Source of the DNA: Henriciella algicola
GTDB lineage: Bacteria > Pseudomonadota > Alphaproteobacteria > Caulobacterales > Hyphomonadaceae
NCBI RefSeq assembly: GCF_003576245.1
Contig: NZ_QWGA01000008.1
Location: 186,001 to 250,000, forward strand
Direction: 5' to 3'
Length of the DNA stretch: 64,000 bases
Both the position numbers and the translations under genes were made by a program. The notes below the pieces were generated by a model, which worked only from the letters and a program-made list of their open reading frames with translations, did no database searches and had not been told where the DNA came from. Shown here piece after piece: positions 1-8,907 of the stretch. Each line of letters opens with the position of its first letter. The first letter of the stretch is position 1.

Positions 1-9
1 GTCAGGCAT
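1..9 (-). CDS. Start of next pst-operon gene, probably phoU (partial)
   Basis: Only three codons (Met-Pro-Asp) are visible before the window ends. An ATG lies 20 bases downstream of the pstB stop, preceded by a purine-rich AGAGAGA stretch. In most Pst operons the gene after pstB is phoU, which represses PhoR signalling. That is context only; the visible residues do not identify it. Confidence 0.3.
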
Positions 10-29
10 ATCGGGTGTCTCTCTGCCGC

Positions 30-851
30 TTAACCGAAGCGGCCAGTGATATAGTCTTGCGTGCGGCCATGCTCAGGATTGGTGAAGATCCGTTCGGTAT
101 CACCGTATTCAATAAGCTTGCCGAGATGGAAGAAGGCCGTCTTCTGCGAGACGCGAGCGGCCTGCTGCATGGAGTGGGTGACGATCACGATGCAGTAGCG
201 CTCACGCAGCTCGTCGATCAGCTCCTCGATCTTGGCGGTCGCAATCGGGTCGAGGGCCGAGCACGGCTCGTCCATCAGAATGACTTCTGGGCTGACAGCG
301 ATGGCGCGCGCAATACAGAGGCGCTGTTGCTGGCCGCCGGAGAGACCGGTGCCCGGTGCCTGCAGGCGGTCTTTCACTTCTTCCCAGAGACCGGCCTTGC
401 GAAGCGAGTTCTCGACGACCTCGTCCATCTCTGCCTTGCCGGAGGCGAGGCCATGGATGCGCGGACCGTAGGCGATATTGTCATAGATCGATTTCGGGAA
501 CGGGTTCGGCTTCTGGAACACCATGCCGACGCGCGAACGCAGCAGGACCGGGTCTATGGCCGGGTCATTGATGTTCGCGCCGTCCATGAAGATCTTGCCG
601 GTGACCTTGGCCGACTCGATCGTGTCATTCATGCGGTTCATGCAGCGCAGGAAGGTCGATTTGCCACAGCCCGATGGGCCGATGAAGGCGGTCACAGACC
701 GGTCTTCGATCTCGAGCGAGATGTCTTCGATGGCCCGCTTGTCGCCGTAATAGACGTCAATGTTCTGGCAATCGACCTTGATTGGCGCAGAGGCGGTGTC
801 TGCACGAGCGGAGGATTTGGTCTGGGTGAAGTGTTCCATATTTCCGTCCAT
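30..851 (-). CDS. pstB: Phosphate ABC transporter ATP-binding protein PstB
   Basis: ATPase of the high-affinity phosphate importer, working as a dimer on the cytoplasmic face of PstC/PstA. Visible motifs are Walker [10 protein letters not shown] near residues 58-66, a Q-loop ([11 protein letters not shown]), the ABC signature LSGGQQQR, Walker B VILMDEP and the SALDP D-loop. The length of 273 residues is normal for PstB. An upstream in-frame ATG at 863 is possible but sits directly against the AAAGGAG ribosome site, so the ATG at 851 is preferred. The gene is packed tightly behind pstA, showing co-transcription. Confidence 0.95.
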   Translation of the reverse strand: MDGNMEHFTQTKSSARADTASAPIKVDCQNIDVYYGDKRAIEDISLEIEDRSVTAFIGPSGCGKSTFLRCMNRMNDTIESAKVTGKIFMDGANINDPAIDPVLLRSRVGMVFQKPNPFPKSIYDNIAYGPRIHGLASGKAEMDEVVENSLRKAGLWEEVKDRLQAPGTGLSGGQQQRLCIARAIAVSPEVILMDEPCSALDPIATAKIEELIDELRERYCIVIVTHSMQQAARVSQKTAFFHLGKLIEYGDTERIFTNPEHGRTQDYITGRFG

Positions 852-856
852 GGTGA

Positions 857-2458
857 CTACCATCTCCTTTCAAAGCGGCGTCTGAGAATGATCGCGATCA
901 AATTCATGAGAACGAGGAAGACGAGCAGCACGATAATTGCGGCTGCGGTCTGCGGTTCCCATGCGCGCTCTGCACCCGTCGACCACTTATAGATCAAAAC
1001 GGGCAATACCGTCGACTCGTCCATCGGGCCGTCGGGAACTTCTGCAACGAAGGCGACCATGCCGATGAGCAGAAGTGGGGCGGTTTCGCCGAGGGCGCGG
1101 GCCATGCCGATAATGGCGCCCGTCATGATACCTGGCGCTGCTAGCGGCAGCACATGATGGAAGACCGACTGGGTCTTCGATGCACCAACTCCTAGCGCTG
1201 CTGTGCGGATGGAAGGCGGCACAGCGGTAAGCGCTGCGCGCGATGCGATAATCACCGTCGGCAGGACCAGAAGGCCAAGTACAAGACCACCGACCAGCGG
1301 CACAGAGCGGGGCAGCCCCATGAAGTTGATGAAAACAGCTGCGCCAAGCAGGCCGAAGACAATCGACGGTACAGCGGCAAGATTGTTGATATTGACTTCA
1401 ATCAGTGCCGTCAGGCGGTTCTTCGGCGCGAACTCTTCAAGGTAGACCGCTGCAAAGATACCAACTGGGATGGCGAGGAGCGCCGTGACCAGCATGGTCA
1501 GAAGCGAGCCGATAATCGCTGCGGCCGTGCCGGCGAGTTCCGGATAGGTGCTGTCTGAATTGGTGAACAGGCTGGTGTTCAACACCGATTTAACGCGGCC
1601 TTGCGTCTGCAGGATCTTGGTCCAGGCAATCTGACGGTCAGTGACCGTGCGGTTTTCCTGGCTCTGCGCAAGAACGAGGGCCTCCATCTCGGCGCCTTCT
1701 GCAGGCAGCACGCGCGGACCGGCGAGATAGGTCAGCGATAGGTTGCGGCCTTCGGAGCTTTCCATCCGGTACCAGGTGTTGCCAGCCTTGATCAGGGCAA
1801 CGGCCGGAGCATCGTCGACATCGGTACGGGTGAGTTCGGTAAGCGCTGCGCTGAGCTTTTCAGCGTCGTCCTGCGAGGCCAGTGTCAGCGTGACGCCATC
1901 CTCGGTTGAGCCTTCTCCGGCTGCAACAGTGCCAATCTCGACAGATTTACGGGCGCTGACGCCGCCCTTTAGAAACAGATCAATGTCATCGGCAAGCGCG
2001 ACATTGAAAATCTGCTCAGACCCAATGGTCTCTGGGGCATCGGCGGTGGCGCGCGCAATCGGCAGGACGGCGAGCCGGGTGAACACGCCATAGAGTTCGC
2101 GCTGATCGTTGCGATCAGCATCATCCGCGAGGAATTCGTCAGCCAGCTGGTCCTGCAGCATGAGGTTAAAGCCGCTGACATTGCGGGCGATCGCATCCGG
2201 GTCACGCGTGCCTTCCGGATCGACATAGCTCGCCTCAATGTTGAGGTCATAGCTCAGTACATGACGCGAGAACGCGCTGCTGGCCTGTCCAAAGATGGAG
2301 ACCAGCAGGGCGACAAGCGCGACGATCGCGATACCAATTGCAAGTTGGCCGTACAGCTTGAAACGCGCTTCTGCGGCGTGGCGCTTTTTCAGGCGTTGCA
2401 GCGCTTCTTCGGTAACGAAGGAGCCGGTGTTCGCTGGGCCTTCAGTCGGGCTACTCAT
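857..2458 (-). CDS. pstA: Phosphate ABC transporter permease PstA (long alphaproteobacterial form)
   Basis: Inner-membrane permease of the phosphate importer. The C-terminal half carries the transport domain, including the coupling-helix region [21 protein letters not shown] near residue 430. The N-terminal half is one membrane segment plus a roughly 270-residue periplasmic region (DUF3333 type), which makes it 533 residues instead of about 290 in E. coli. This long form is common in alphaproteobacteria. The start ATG has an AGGGA site and overlaps the pstC stop by 8 bases, indicating translational coupling. Confidence 0.93.
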   Translation of the reverse strand: MSSPTEGPANTGSFVTEEALQRLKKRHAAEARFKLYGQLAIGIAIVALVALLVSIFGQASSAFSRHVLSYDLNIEASYVDPEGTRDPDAIARNVSGFNLMLQDQLADEFLADDADRNDQRELYGVFTRLAVLPIARATADAPETIGSEQIFNVALADDIDLFLKGGVSARKSVEIGTVAAGEGSTEDGVTLTLASQDDAEKLSAALTELTRTDVDDAPAVALIKAGNTWYRMESSEGRNLSLTYLAGPRVLPAEGAEMEALVLAQSQENRTVTDRQIAWTKILQTQGRVKSVLNTSLFTNSDSTYPELAGTAAAIIGSLLTMLVTALLAIPVGIFAAVYLEEFAPKNRLTALIEVNINNLAAVPSIVFGLLGAAVFINFMGLPRSVPLVGGLVLGLLVLPTVIIASRAALTAVPPSIRTAALGVGASKTQSVFHHVLPLAAPGIMTGAIIGMARALGETAPLLLIGMVAFVAEVPDGPMDESTVLPVLIYKWSTGAERAWEPQTAAAIIVLLVFLVLMNLIAIILRRRFERRW

Positions 2459-3857
2459 ATTTTTCCCTGTACTTCTTGACCACGCGGAGCGCGATTAGAT
2501 TGAAGATCAGCGTGACGATGAAGAGCACGAAGCCGAGCGCGAAAGCGGACAGGGTCTTGGCGCTGTCGAACTCTGTATCGCCGGTCAGCAGGGCGACGAT
2601 CTGGACGGTAATTGTCGTAAGGTCGGCCGTCGGGTCCGGCGTGATCTGGGCGCGCTGACCCGCAGCCATGACAACAATCATCGTCTCACCGATAGCGCGC
2701 GAGACGGCCAGCAGCAGGGCAGCAATCACGCCCGGCAGGGCAGCCGGCATCACGACCTGTTTTACGGTCTCCGACTTGGTAGCACCCATGGCATAGGCAC
2801 CGTCGCGCAAGGTCTGCGGCACCGCATTGATCACATCATCCGAGAGCGACGACACGAATGGGATGATCATAATGCCCATTACGAGACCGGCGGCGAGCGC
2901 GCTGGTCGGCTGCGCAGCCAGGAAGCCGTCCGGAATGAATGGTAGGCCGTTGATCCAGGTGGCGCTTGATCGAACAATTGGCGCCACGAACTGAAGCGCG
3001 AAGAAGCCATAGACCACTGTCGGGATACCAGCGAGCAGTTCGAGGATGGGCTTGACGATGCTGCGGACGCGTGGGCTTGCATATTCCGACAGGTAGATCG
3101 CCGAGAACAGGCCGATCGGCGCGGCGACGAGCATTGCGAGGAATGCGATCAGGAAGGTGCCGAAGAAAAGCGGGATGGCGCCGAAATCTGCGCCCGTCTG
3201 CGCATTCCACTCGGTGCCGAAGAGGAAGCTGAAAACATTTACGCGTGAGAAGAAGCGCAGCGCTTCGAACAGCAGGCTCGCAACGATACCGATCGTGGTC
3301 AGGATGGCGATCGCGGCGCAGAGGAAGAGCAGGAATTTGATGCCGTCTTCGACGCGTGCCCGTGCACGGAAGTCACCGCTGAGACGGCTGCGGCCGAAGA
3401 AGAAGCCACCGGCTGCAGCCAGAACGGCGAGCAGGATGGCGGCGATACGCGAGAGACCTACAAGGTTGGTGTAGCGATCCGATGCCGCGTCGAAGAGGGC
3501 ATTGCCTGTCGCCGTGGCGTCGCGGCGGGTCGCGTGTTCGGAGATGCGGTCAATATACTGGCCAAGCTCCAGATCGCCGAGCGCGCGGATGCGTTCCGGA
3601 AGTTCACTGGCGAACTGCGCGCGAACAAGGGATTCGCCGAACAGCATGTAGAGGAACAGAATGATCGCCGCCGGCGCGATCGTCGCCATTGCGACAAAGT
3701 AGCCATGATAGTTTGGCTGTGAGTTCAGCTGGGATGTGTAGCCACGAGCGATGCCCACGGCCTGCGTGCGACCTACATAGAAGGCCATGAAAGCAGCCGC
3801 GGCGAGCACTGCAAAGAGCAGCCAAGCGACGGGCAGATGTCCGAAAGTTTCCAGCAT
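2451..3857 (-). CDS. pstC: Phosphate ABC transporter permease PstC (long form)
   Basis: Second permease subunit of the phosphate importer. The C-terminal transport domain has the family features LSEYASPRVRSIVKPILELL and the coupling segment DGAYAMGATKSETVKQVVMPAALPG. The N-terminal half adds two membrane segments with a periplasmic loop between them, giving about 468 residues, longer than the roughly 320 of E. coli. An in-frame GTG at 3869 with a distant AAAGG is an alternative start. The gene is first in the pstCAB unit and lies just downstream of a Pho-box-like site at 3905-3925. Confidence 0.92.
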   Translation of the reverse strand: MLETFGHLPVAWLLFAVLAAAAFMAFYVGRTQAVGIARGYTSQLNSQPNYHGYFVAMATIAPAAIILFLYMLFGESLVRAQFASELPERIRALGDLELGQYIDRISEHATRRDATATGNALFDAASDRYTNLVGLSRIAAILLAVLAAAGGFFFGRSRLSGDFRARARVEDGIKFLLFLCAAIAILTTIGIVASLLFEALRFFSRVNVFSFLFGTEWNAQTGADFGAIPLFFGTFLIAFLAMLVAAPIGLFSAIYLSEYASPRVRSIVKPILELLAGIPTVVYGFFALQFVAPIVRSSATWINGLPFIPDGFLAAQPTSALAAGLVMGIMIIPFVSSLSDDVINAVPQTLRDGAYAMGATKSETVKQVVMPAALPGVIAALLLAVSRAIGETMIVVMAAGQRAQITPDPTADLTTITVQIVALLTGDTEFDSAKTLSAFALGFVLFIVTLIFNLIALRVVKKYREKYE

Positions 3858-3904
3858 TCCGCTGCGCACCCAATAGAAGCCTTTGGGGCCTCATAACGGC
3901 GCTG

Positions 3905-3925
3905 ATTGACACATATGTGACACAT
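3905..3925 (-). promoter_or_regulatory. Pho box upstream of pstC
   Basis: On the minus strand two TGTCA half-sites lie exactly 11 bases apart (minus-strand TGTCA at 3922-3918 and 3911-3907). This is the spacing of the PhoB-binding direct repeats typified by CTGTCAT-N4-CTGTCAC. The site is 48 bases ahead of the pstC start, so the transporter genes probably have a PhoB-activated promoter of their own, separate from phoR. Confidence 0.7.
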
Positions 3926-3957
3926 ACTGATCACAAGCGTGTGTTGGTGCTGCTCTC

Positions 3958-4620
3958 CTAAAGGTGGAACGACGCAGTGCTCAGAAATTTCAACGGTTTT
4001 CCAGTTTCTGGATGTGTGAAATCAAGCTGGCTTGCATGCAGGCAGAGCCGTCCCGAGCGACATGCGCTGTCATAAAGTCGATCACCGAGAATCGGGTGAC
4101 CGATTGAGGCGAGATGAAGCCTCAATTGGTGGGTTCGTCCGGTCACCGGCTGGAGCTTCAGATGCGCGATGTTTTCTGCCTGCACTTCTAGCGACCAACG
4201 TGTCCGCGCTGGCTTGCCGGACTCAAGATCGATGCGCCGGCGCGGACGGTCCTGCCAGTCTCGCCCGATTGGAAGGTCAATCTGACCCCTATCACTTTCC
4301 ATCTGGCCCTTCACGAGGGCGTCATAGGTTTTTGAAACCGTCCGGTCTGCAAACTGCTTCGCCAGGCTGGATTGGGCTGTCCGATGGCGAGCGACGACAA
4401 TCAGTCCTGACGTGTCGAGATCCAGCCGGTGAATATCGAGCGCTGAACCATACCGGTCGGCAAGATAGGTAAGCACGCTGGCATGCTTGTGGCCTCCGCG
4501 TCCCGGAACTGAGAGGAGCCCGGCAGGCTTATCGGCGACGATGAAGCTCTCGTCAGCATGGATGATGTCGAGCGCCTCTGGTGGGGGCGGGCAATAGTCC
4601 GGCTCCGGTGGGACAGGCAT
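3958..4620 (-). CDS. RluA-family pseudouridine synthase
   Basis: Converts specific uridines in rRNA or tRNA to pseudouridine in the cytoplasm. The catalytic motif HRLDLDTSGLIVVA holds the nucleophilic aspartate of the RluA family, and VTGRTHQLRLHLASIGHPILGD is the other conserved block. At 220 residues it is a short member with no S4 domain, closest in outline to RluA/RluE-sized enzymes; which target it modifies cannot be read. The ATG at 4620 begins 4 bases after the phoR stop. A longer reading frame upstream only reads through phoR in another frame. Its place between phoR and pstC is odd. Confidence 0.88.
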   Translation of the reverse strand: MPVPPEPDYCPPPPEALDIIHADESFIVADKPAGLLSVPGRGGHKHASVLTYLADRYGSALDIHRLDLDTSGLIVVARHRTAQSSLAKQFADRTVSKTYDALVKGQMESDRGQIDLPIGRDWQDRPRRRIDLESGKPARTRWSLEVQAENIAHLKLQPVTGRTHQLRLHLASIGHPILGDRLYDSACRSGRLCLHASQLDFTHPETGKPLKFLSTASFHL

Positions 4621-4624
4621 GGCT

Positions 4625-5998
4625 TCAGCGGTTGGTGGCCGCGCTGCCTTCAAGGCATGGCAGCCAGACACCAAAGCAGGCGCCTTCACCTTCTTCACTC
4701 GCAACAGCAAGGCCGCCGCGGTGACGCGCCATGATGTGCTTGACGATGGCCAGCCCCAGCCCGGTGCCTTCAATGTCGCCGCCGCGGCTTTCATCGACGC
4801 GGTAGAAGCGCTCACCCAGCCGGGAGAGGTGCTGGCGCGCGATGCCAACCCCTTTGTCGGTGACGCTGATCCAGGCGGCAGCAGCTTCAGACGACGCGCG
4901 CGGCTGTAGCAGCACCGAACGAATAGCGTCTTCGTTCGTCCCGGTCGCGAGTTTGGCCGCATCAGCCATGCTGCGCGCTGTCCCGATGTAAACGGTGACC
5001 CGCCCGCCTTTGGGCGAATACTTCATGGCGTTGCTGATCAGGTTCTGGACGACCTGCGCAAGTTCGTCCCACTTTGCGGTGACCCGGATTTCCCGTCCAA
5101 GACCCTCAAGAGACAACTCGATTGCCCGTTCGGCAGCGAGTGGCTGAAGCGCCAGCACCGTCTGGCTCAGGACGTCACCCAGATCGATGACGGTGTCAGG
5201 AGCGCGATGTTCGCTAAACTCGATCCGGGACAGCGAAAGCAGATCAGAAACGAGGTGGCGCATCCGGTCGGTCTGCTTATGCATGATCTCCAGAAAGCCG
5301 TCCCACGACTCCCTGTCGTCGCGGGCGGGGCCGCGCATGGTTTCGATAAAACCGGCAAGGGCGGTCAGCGGTGTGCGCAGTTCATGGCTCGCATTGGCCA
5401 GAAAGTCGGCGCGGGCCCGCTCCGCGCGGTGCACGGCCGTGCGGTCTTCAAAGACAACGAAGACGCTGGAGGCTTCGGGGCCTGGGGTGAGGTGAGCCAG
5501 CCAGAGCTCATCGCCGTCAATGGCCATGAATTCCACTCGCTCGCCCGCACTGCTGCGCGAAACCCTGTCAGTGGCTGCAAGAACATCCGGCTGGCGGATG
5601 ATGACGGATTTGAGCGCGCCCTCAATGTGCTTGATGCGAAAGAGGTCAGAGATCTTCTTGTTGGCGGACTCGATACGCCCTTCGCCAGAGATGTAGCAGG
5701 CCGGAAATGGCAGCGCGTGAATGAGTGAACGCACGGACGACTTCATCGCCTCATCACTCGCCTGCAAATCATCGACGGGGGCGATATCTATGGTCGGCGG
5801 TGCAGAACCAACGAAGTAGGCTAGCGCGCCCAGCGAAAGCACAATGATCGCCGTCACGCCTTCGAAGATACCAAGGGCGCCCGTGATCATCATGAAGGCA
5901 AGCAGGCCGCTTCCCGCTATGCCGAGCACGAAGAAATCGCGGATCCTCTCTGCCCGGCGCAAAGCTGATTGATTGGGGTGCTGACGAATGCTTGCCAT
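4625..5998 (-). CDS. phoR: Phosphate regulon sensor histidine kinase PhoR
   Basis: Membrane kinase that senses phosphate status through the Pst system and phosphorylates PhoB. Order of parts: two membrane segments near residues 20-65, a PAS-like region (about 95-190), a HisKA box SHELRTPLTALAGF with His205, and a HATPase domain with N box NLISNAMKYSP and G boxes DKGVGIA and GTGLGLAIVKH. The start at 5998 has a GGAG site 4 bases ahead and is preferred over a longer reading frame from 6052. Identification as PhoR rests on this architecture plus adjacency to pstCAB; phoB is not in the window. Confidence 0.88.
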   Translation of the reverse strand: MASIRQHPNQSALRRAERIRDFFVLGIAGSGLLAFMMITGALGIFEGVTAIIVLSLGALAYFVGSAPPTIDIAPVDDLQASDEAMKSSVRSLIHALPFPACYISGEGRIESANKKISDLFRIKHIEGALKSVIIRQPDVLAATDRVSRSSAGERVEFMAIDGDELWLAHLTPGPEASSVFVVFEDRTAVHRAERARADFLANASHELRTPLTALAGFIETMRGPARDDRESWDGFLEIMHKQTDRMRHLVSDLLSLSRIEFSEHRAPDTVIDLGDVLSQTVLALQPLAAERAIELSLEGLGREIRVTAKWDELAQVVQNLISNAMKYSPKGGRVTVYIGTARSMADAAKLATGTNEDAIRSVLLQPRASSEAAAAWISVTDKGVGIARQHLSRLGERFYRVDESRGGDIEGTGLGLAIVKHIMARHRGGLAVASEEGEGACFGVWLPCLEGSAATNR

Positions 5999-6126
5999 AT
6001 CACTCCAAACCAAGAAAACGGGCGCTCGGCAAGTCGGGCGGGCTGCCCACACGCTTGAAAAGGCAGCTAATTACAACTGACTGCCTTCCGACGCCCGATG
6101 ATTATTGAAAATCGATAATTGTTTGT

Positions 6127-6155
6127 TGACAGTCGAGTAATCGCTGCTTAGAGCT
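6127..6155 (+). promoter_or_regulatory. Possible sigma70-type promoter for the RND efflux operon
   Basis: A perfect TTGACA at 6127-6132 is followed after 17 bases by TAGAGC at 6150-6155, 25 bases before the efflux operon start. The -10 is a weak match. Just upstream, ATTATTG and CGATAAT form an imperfect dyad that could be an operator. The divergent phoR promoter must lie in the same roughly 180-base space. Confidence 0.4.
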
Positions 6156-6179
6156 GCGATCACATCAAGAGAGGGTGGA

Positions 6180-7604
6180 ATGAAGTTCGAAGGCCTTATT
6201 ATCGCTGTAGCCGCACTGACCGGATGTAGCAGCTTGCCGGACATGCAGAGCCTGGCTGGCGAGCCAGTTGCAGTCTTCCCTGCTGCGCCTGATGCACCAA
6301 AAACCTGGGCCAAAAGCGGTGTCTCCGGAGAACTGCCGACGGGGGACTGGATTTCGCAATTTGGCGACCCGGTGATGGCGACGCTGGTGGCTGAAGCGCT
6401 GGCTGCAAATCCCGATCTTCAATCGCAGCTTGCCATCGTCCGCGCGAGCCGCGCGCAGGCGCGCTCAGTCTATGGCCGCTCGCTTCCAAACGTATCCGTT
6501 TCCGGTTCTGTGGGGGTTAACTCAACCTATAGCGCCGCCCTCGATGAGCGCTTTACCGACCCGACATATGGCATCGGCGTCGATGCAGGCTGGACCGCTG
6601 ATCTGTGGGGCCGGGTACAGGCCGCGATTGACGCAGCAGAGGCAGACCTCGTCGCGAGCGAAGCTGATCTTGCTGCTCTTCGACTTGCACTTGCCGCTCA
6701 GACCGCAATTGCCTGGACTGACCTTAACGAGGCGTTAGCCCAGGAACGTCTCGCGATCGCGACTTTCGAGGCGCGCGACCGGATCGTGACGCTGACCGAA
6801 CGTCGCTTCTCACGTGGACTGTCGACTGCGCTTGATGTTCGCCTTGCCCGCAGTGCTCGCGCGACCGCTGAGGCCGCCATTGCTGCGCGTCAGCAAGCGC
6901 TGGGCAATGCCACGCGCCGACTGGAGATCCTCCTCGGTCGCTATCCTGCAAATGAGATCGAAGCCCCCGCGGCCCTGCCAGAGCTTGCCCCGATCGAAGC
7001 GGCAGGCACGCCAATGCTGCTTCTGGCCCGGCGCCCGGACATTGCCGCTTCAGAAGCGCGCCTTACAGCAGCAGGACTTCGCGCAGAACAGGCGCGTCTC
7101 GCGCTCCTTCCGACGCTGAATCTCAGCGCTTCACTCGGCACGAACCAGACTGATCTTGCTGACCTGTTCGACCCTGTCCGGATTGCCGCAAATGCGATCG
7201 CAAGTCTTTCCCAGCCTGTATTCAATGGCGGCGCGCTCCGCGCCGACCGTGATGCGGCCATCGCTTTCGCTGAAAGCGCTCTGGCGAACTATGCAGGCGA
7301 TGTGCTGACCGCCTGGCGCGAAGTTGAAGATGCGCTCGCCGCTGACGAATTTCTGGCCATGCAGGTCGACGCACAGCGCCGCGCGCTTGAGGAAGCCGTT
7401 GAGGCTGAAAACCTCGCCACCCGCCAGTATTCGAATGGCCTCGTTTCGATTTTCAATCTGATCGATGCCCAGACACGTAAGCTTAACGCAGAGAGTAACC
7501 TGATCGCAGCCCGGTCAGCCCGCGTTTCCAACCGCATCTCCTTCCACCTTGCCATTGGTGGTGCGGTCACCGAGGGGCCAGCGGCCCCGGATTCTGATAT
7601 ATAG
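6180..7604 (+). CDS. RND efflux outer-membrane lipoprotein (NodT/OprM family)
   Basis: TolC-like outer-membrane channel of a tripartite efflux pump. The N-terminus is a lipoprotein signal with lipobox LTGC (Cys16). The body has two outer-membrane-efflux-protein repeats rich in alanine-leucine helices; GWTADLWGRVQAAIDAAEADL in the first and RRPDIAASEARLTAAGLRAEQA in the second are characteristic. Length 474 residues is usual. A GAGGG site sits immediately ahead of the ATG. It opens a three-gene operon with the adaptor and the pump. Confidence 0.92.
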   Translation: MKFEGLIIAVAALTGCSSLPDMQSLAGEPVAVFPAAPDAPKTWAKSGVSGELPTGDWISQFGDPVMATLVAEALAANPDLQSQLAIVRASRAQARSVYGRSLPNVSVSGSVGVNSTYSAALDERFTDPTYGIGVDAGWTADLWGRVQAAIDAAEADLVASEADLAALRLALAAQTAIAWTDLNEALAQERLAIATFEARDRIVTLTERRFSRGLSTALDVRLARSARATAEAAIAARQQALGNATRRLEILLGRYPANEIEAPAALPELAPIEAAGTPMLLLARRPDIAASEARLTAAGLRAEQARLALLPTLNLSASLGTNQTDLADLFDPVRIAANAIASLSQPVFNGGALRADRDAAIAFAESALANYAGDVLTAWREVEDALAADEFLAMQVDAQRRALEEAVEAENLATRQYSNGLVSIFNLIDAQTRKLNAESNLIAARSARVSNRISFHLAIGGAVTEGPAAPDSDI

Positions 7605-7629
7605 AAGAAGTCGAGAACAGAGACCTCCC

Positions 7630-8907
7630 ATGAAGCGTATCATCACAATCCTGCTGCCAGTCCTCGTGCTCGTCGTGCTGATCGGCGGCGGCGCCGTGGT
7701 CACCAATCTCCTCAAGCCGCCGGTAGAGCGCGCTGAAGAGCAACCGCGTGGCCTCTCTGTCTTCGCTGAAGCCGCCGAAGAGACCGATCTCGACCTCAAG
7801 GTCCGTGCCCAGGGTGAAGTTCGTCCCAAGCGGCAGATCATCGTCGCGCCCCAGATCGCAGGGCGCATCTCTTACGTGTCCCCAGACTTCGTCGATGGTG
7901 GCTTCATCCGCCAGGGGCAGGTGCTCGTCCGCCTCGAGGCCGCTGACTATGAGCTTGCCGTGACGCGGGCCCGGTCTGGCGTCGCGTCCGCCCAGCAGGC
8001 GCTGGCCCGTGAGCGCGCCGAGGCCGACCTTGCAGAGCAGGACCTTGCAGACCTTGGTATCGAGGATGCGAGCCCTCTTGCCCGCCGTGAGCCACAGCTG
8101 GCCGAAGCGCAGGCAAATCTCGATTCCGCGAAAGCCCTGCTCGCTGACGCCCAGCTCGCGCTTAATCGCACGGCTGTCACGGCGCCATTCTCTGGCCGTG
8201 TGCGTGAACGCAGCGCCGACCTTGGCCAGTTCGTGAGCCCGGGCCAGACGCTGGGTACCATCTTCGCAACCGATGTTGTCGAAGTCTCCCTGCCGCTTTC
8301 GGATGATGAGCTTGGCCGGACCGGTCTTCCGCTCGCCTTTGCCGAAACGGCTGAAACTCCGGGGCCGCGCGTCATCTTCACGACGAATGTGGCCGGTGAG
8401 CCGCGCGAATGGGTTGGCCGCGTAAAGCGCACCGCCGCAGCTCTCAACCCGCAAACCCGTCTCATCAACGTCATCGCAGAACTCGAAGACCCATACGGCA
8501 CCGGCTCTGATGATGGCGTGCCGATGGCGCCGGGCCTCTTTGTCGATGCAGAGATCGATGGTCGCCGGATGGAGAATGTCGTGCGGATTCCGCGCTCGGC
8601 TCTCCGCGGCGTGGATCAGGTCTTCATCGGCGACGGTCCTGAAGGCAAGCTCCACATCCGTACCGTGAATGTCGTCTACAGCACTGATGATGGGGCCTAC
8701 GTCGCAAGCGGTGTCGAAGATGGTGAGCTGGCAGTCGTGTCTCCGATCCAGGCTGCGTTTGACGGGATGAGCATCCAGGTCGTCGAGCGTATGCCTGATG
8801 GTGAGCTCGTTCCGCGCACGCCTCGGAAAACGCCGTCTGAAGAAGCCGATGAAGAGGAAACCGCTGCAGCGCAGATTGCCGGTGAAACCGAAGGAGCTAC
8901 CCAATGA
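7630..8907 (+). CDS. RND efflux periplasmic adaptor (HlyD/MFP family)
   Basis: Membrane-fusion protein that bridges the inner-membrane pump and the outer-membrane channel. It has an N-terminal membrane anchor (about residues 5-25), a lipoyl half-motif GRISYVSPDFVDGGFIRQGQ, an alpha-helical hairpin rich in Ala/Glu (about 100-165), a second lipoyl half NRTAVTAPFSGRVRERSADLG, then beta-barrel regions and an acidic C-terminal tail. Length 425 residues. The start MKRIITI at 7630 is preferred because the upstream extension has no membrane-signal character. The stop overlaps the pump start as ATGA. Confidence 0.92.
   Translation: MKRIITILLPVLVLVVLIGGGAVVTNLLKPPVERAEEQPRGLSVFAEAAEETDLDLKVRAQGEVRPKRQIIVAPQIAGRISYVSPDFVDGGFIRQGQVLVRLEAADYELAVTRARSGVASAQQALARERAEADLAEQDLADLGIEDASPLARREPQLAEAQANLDSAKALLADAQLALNRTAVTAPFSGRVRERSADLGQFVSPGQTLGTIFATDVVEVSLPLSDDELGRTGLPLAFAETAETPGPRVIFTTNVAGEPREWVGRVKRTAAALNPQTRLINVIAELEDPYGTGSDDGVPMAPGLFVDAEIDGRRMENVVRIPRSALRGVDQVFIGDGPEGKLHIRTVNVVYSTDDGAYVASGVEDGELAVVSPIQAAFDGMSIQVVERMPDGELVPRTPRKTPSEEADEEETAAAQIAGETEGATQ

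Noticed and set aside
15-992. Long open frame on the plus strand over pstB
   Set aside because: It is antisense to pstB and the start of pstA, which have strong family motifs; the peptide has none.
3958-4962. Longer version of the RluA-family gene starting at 4962
   Set aside because: The extra N-terminus is phoR read in another frame and has no domain character; the ATG at 4620 is the family-like start.
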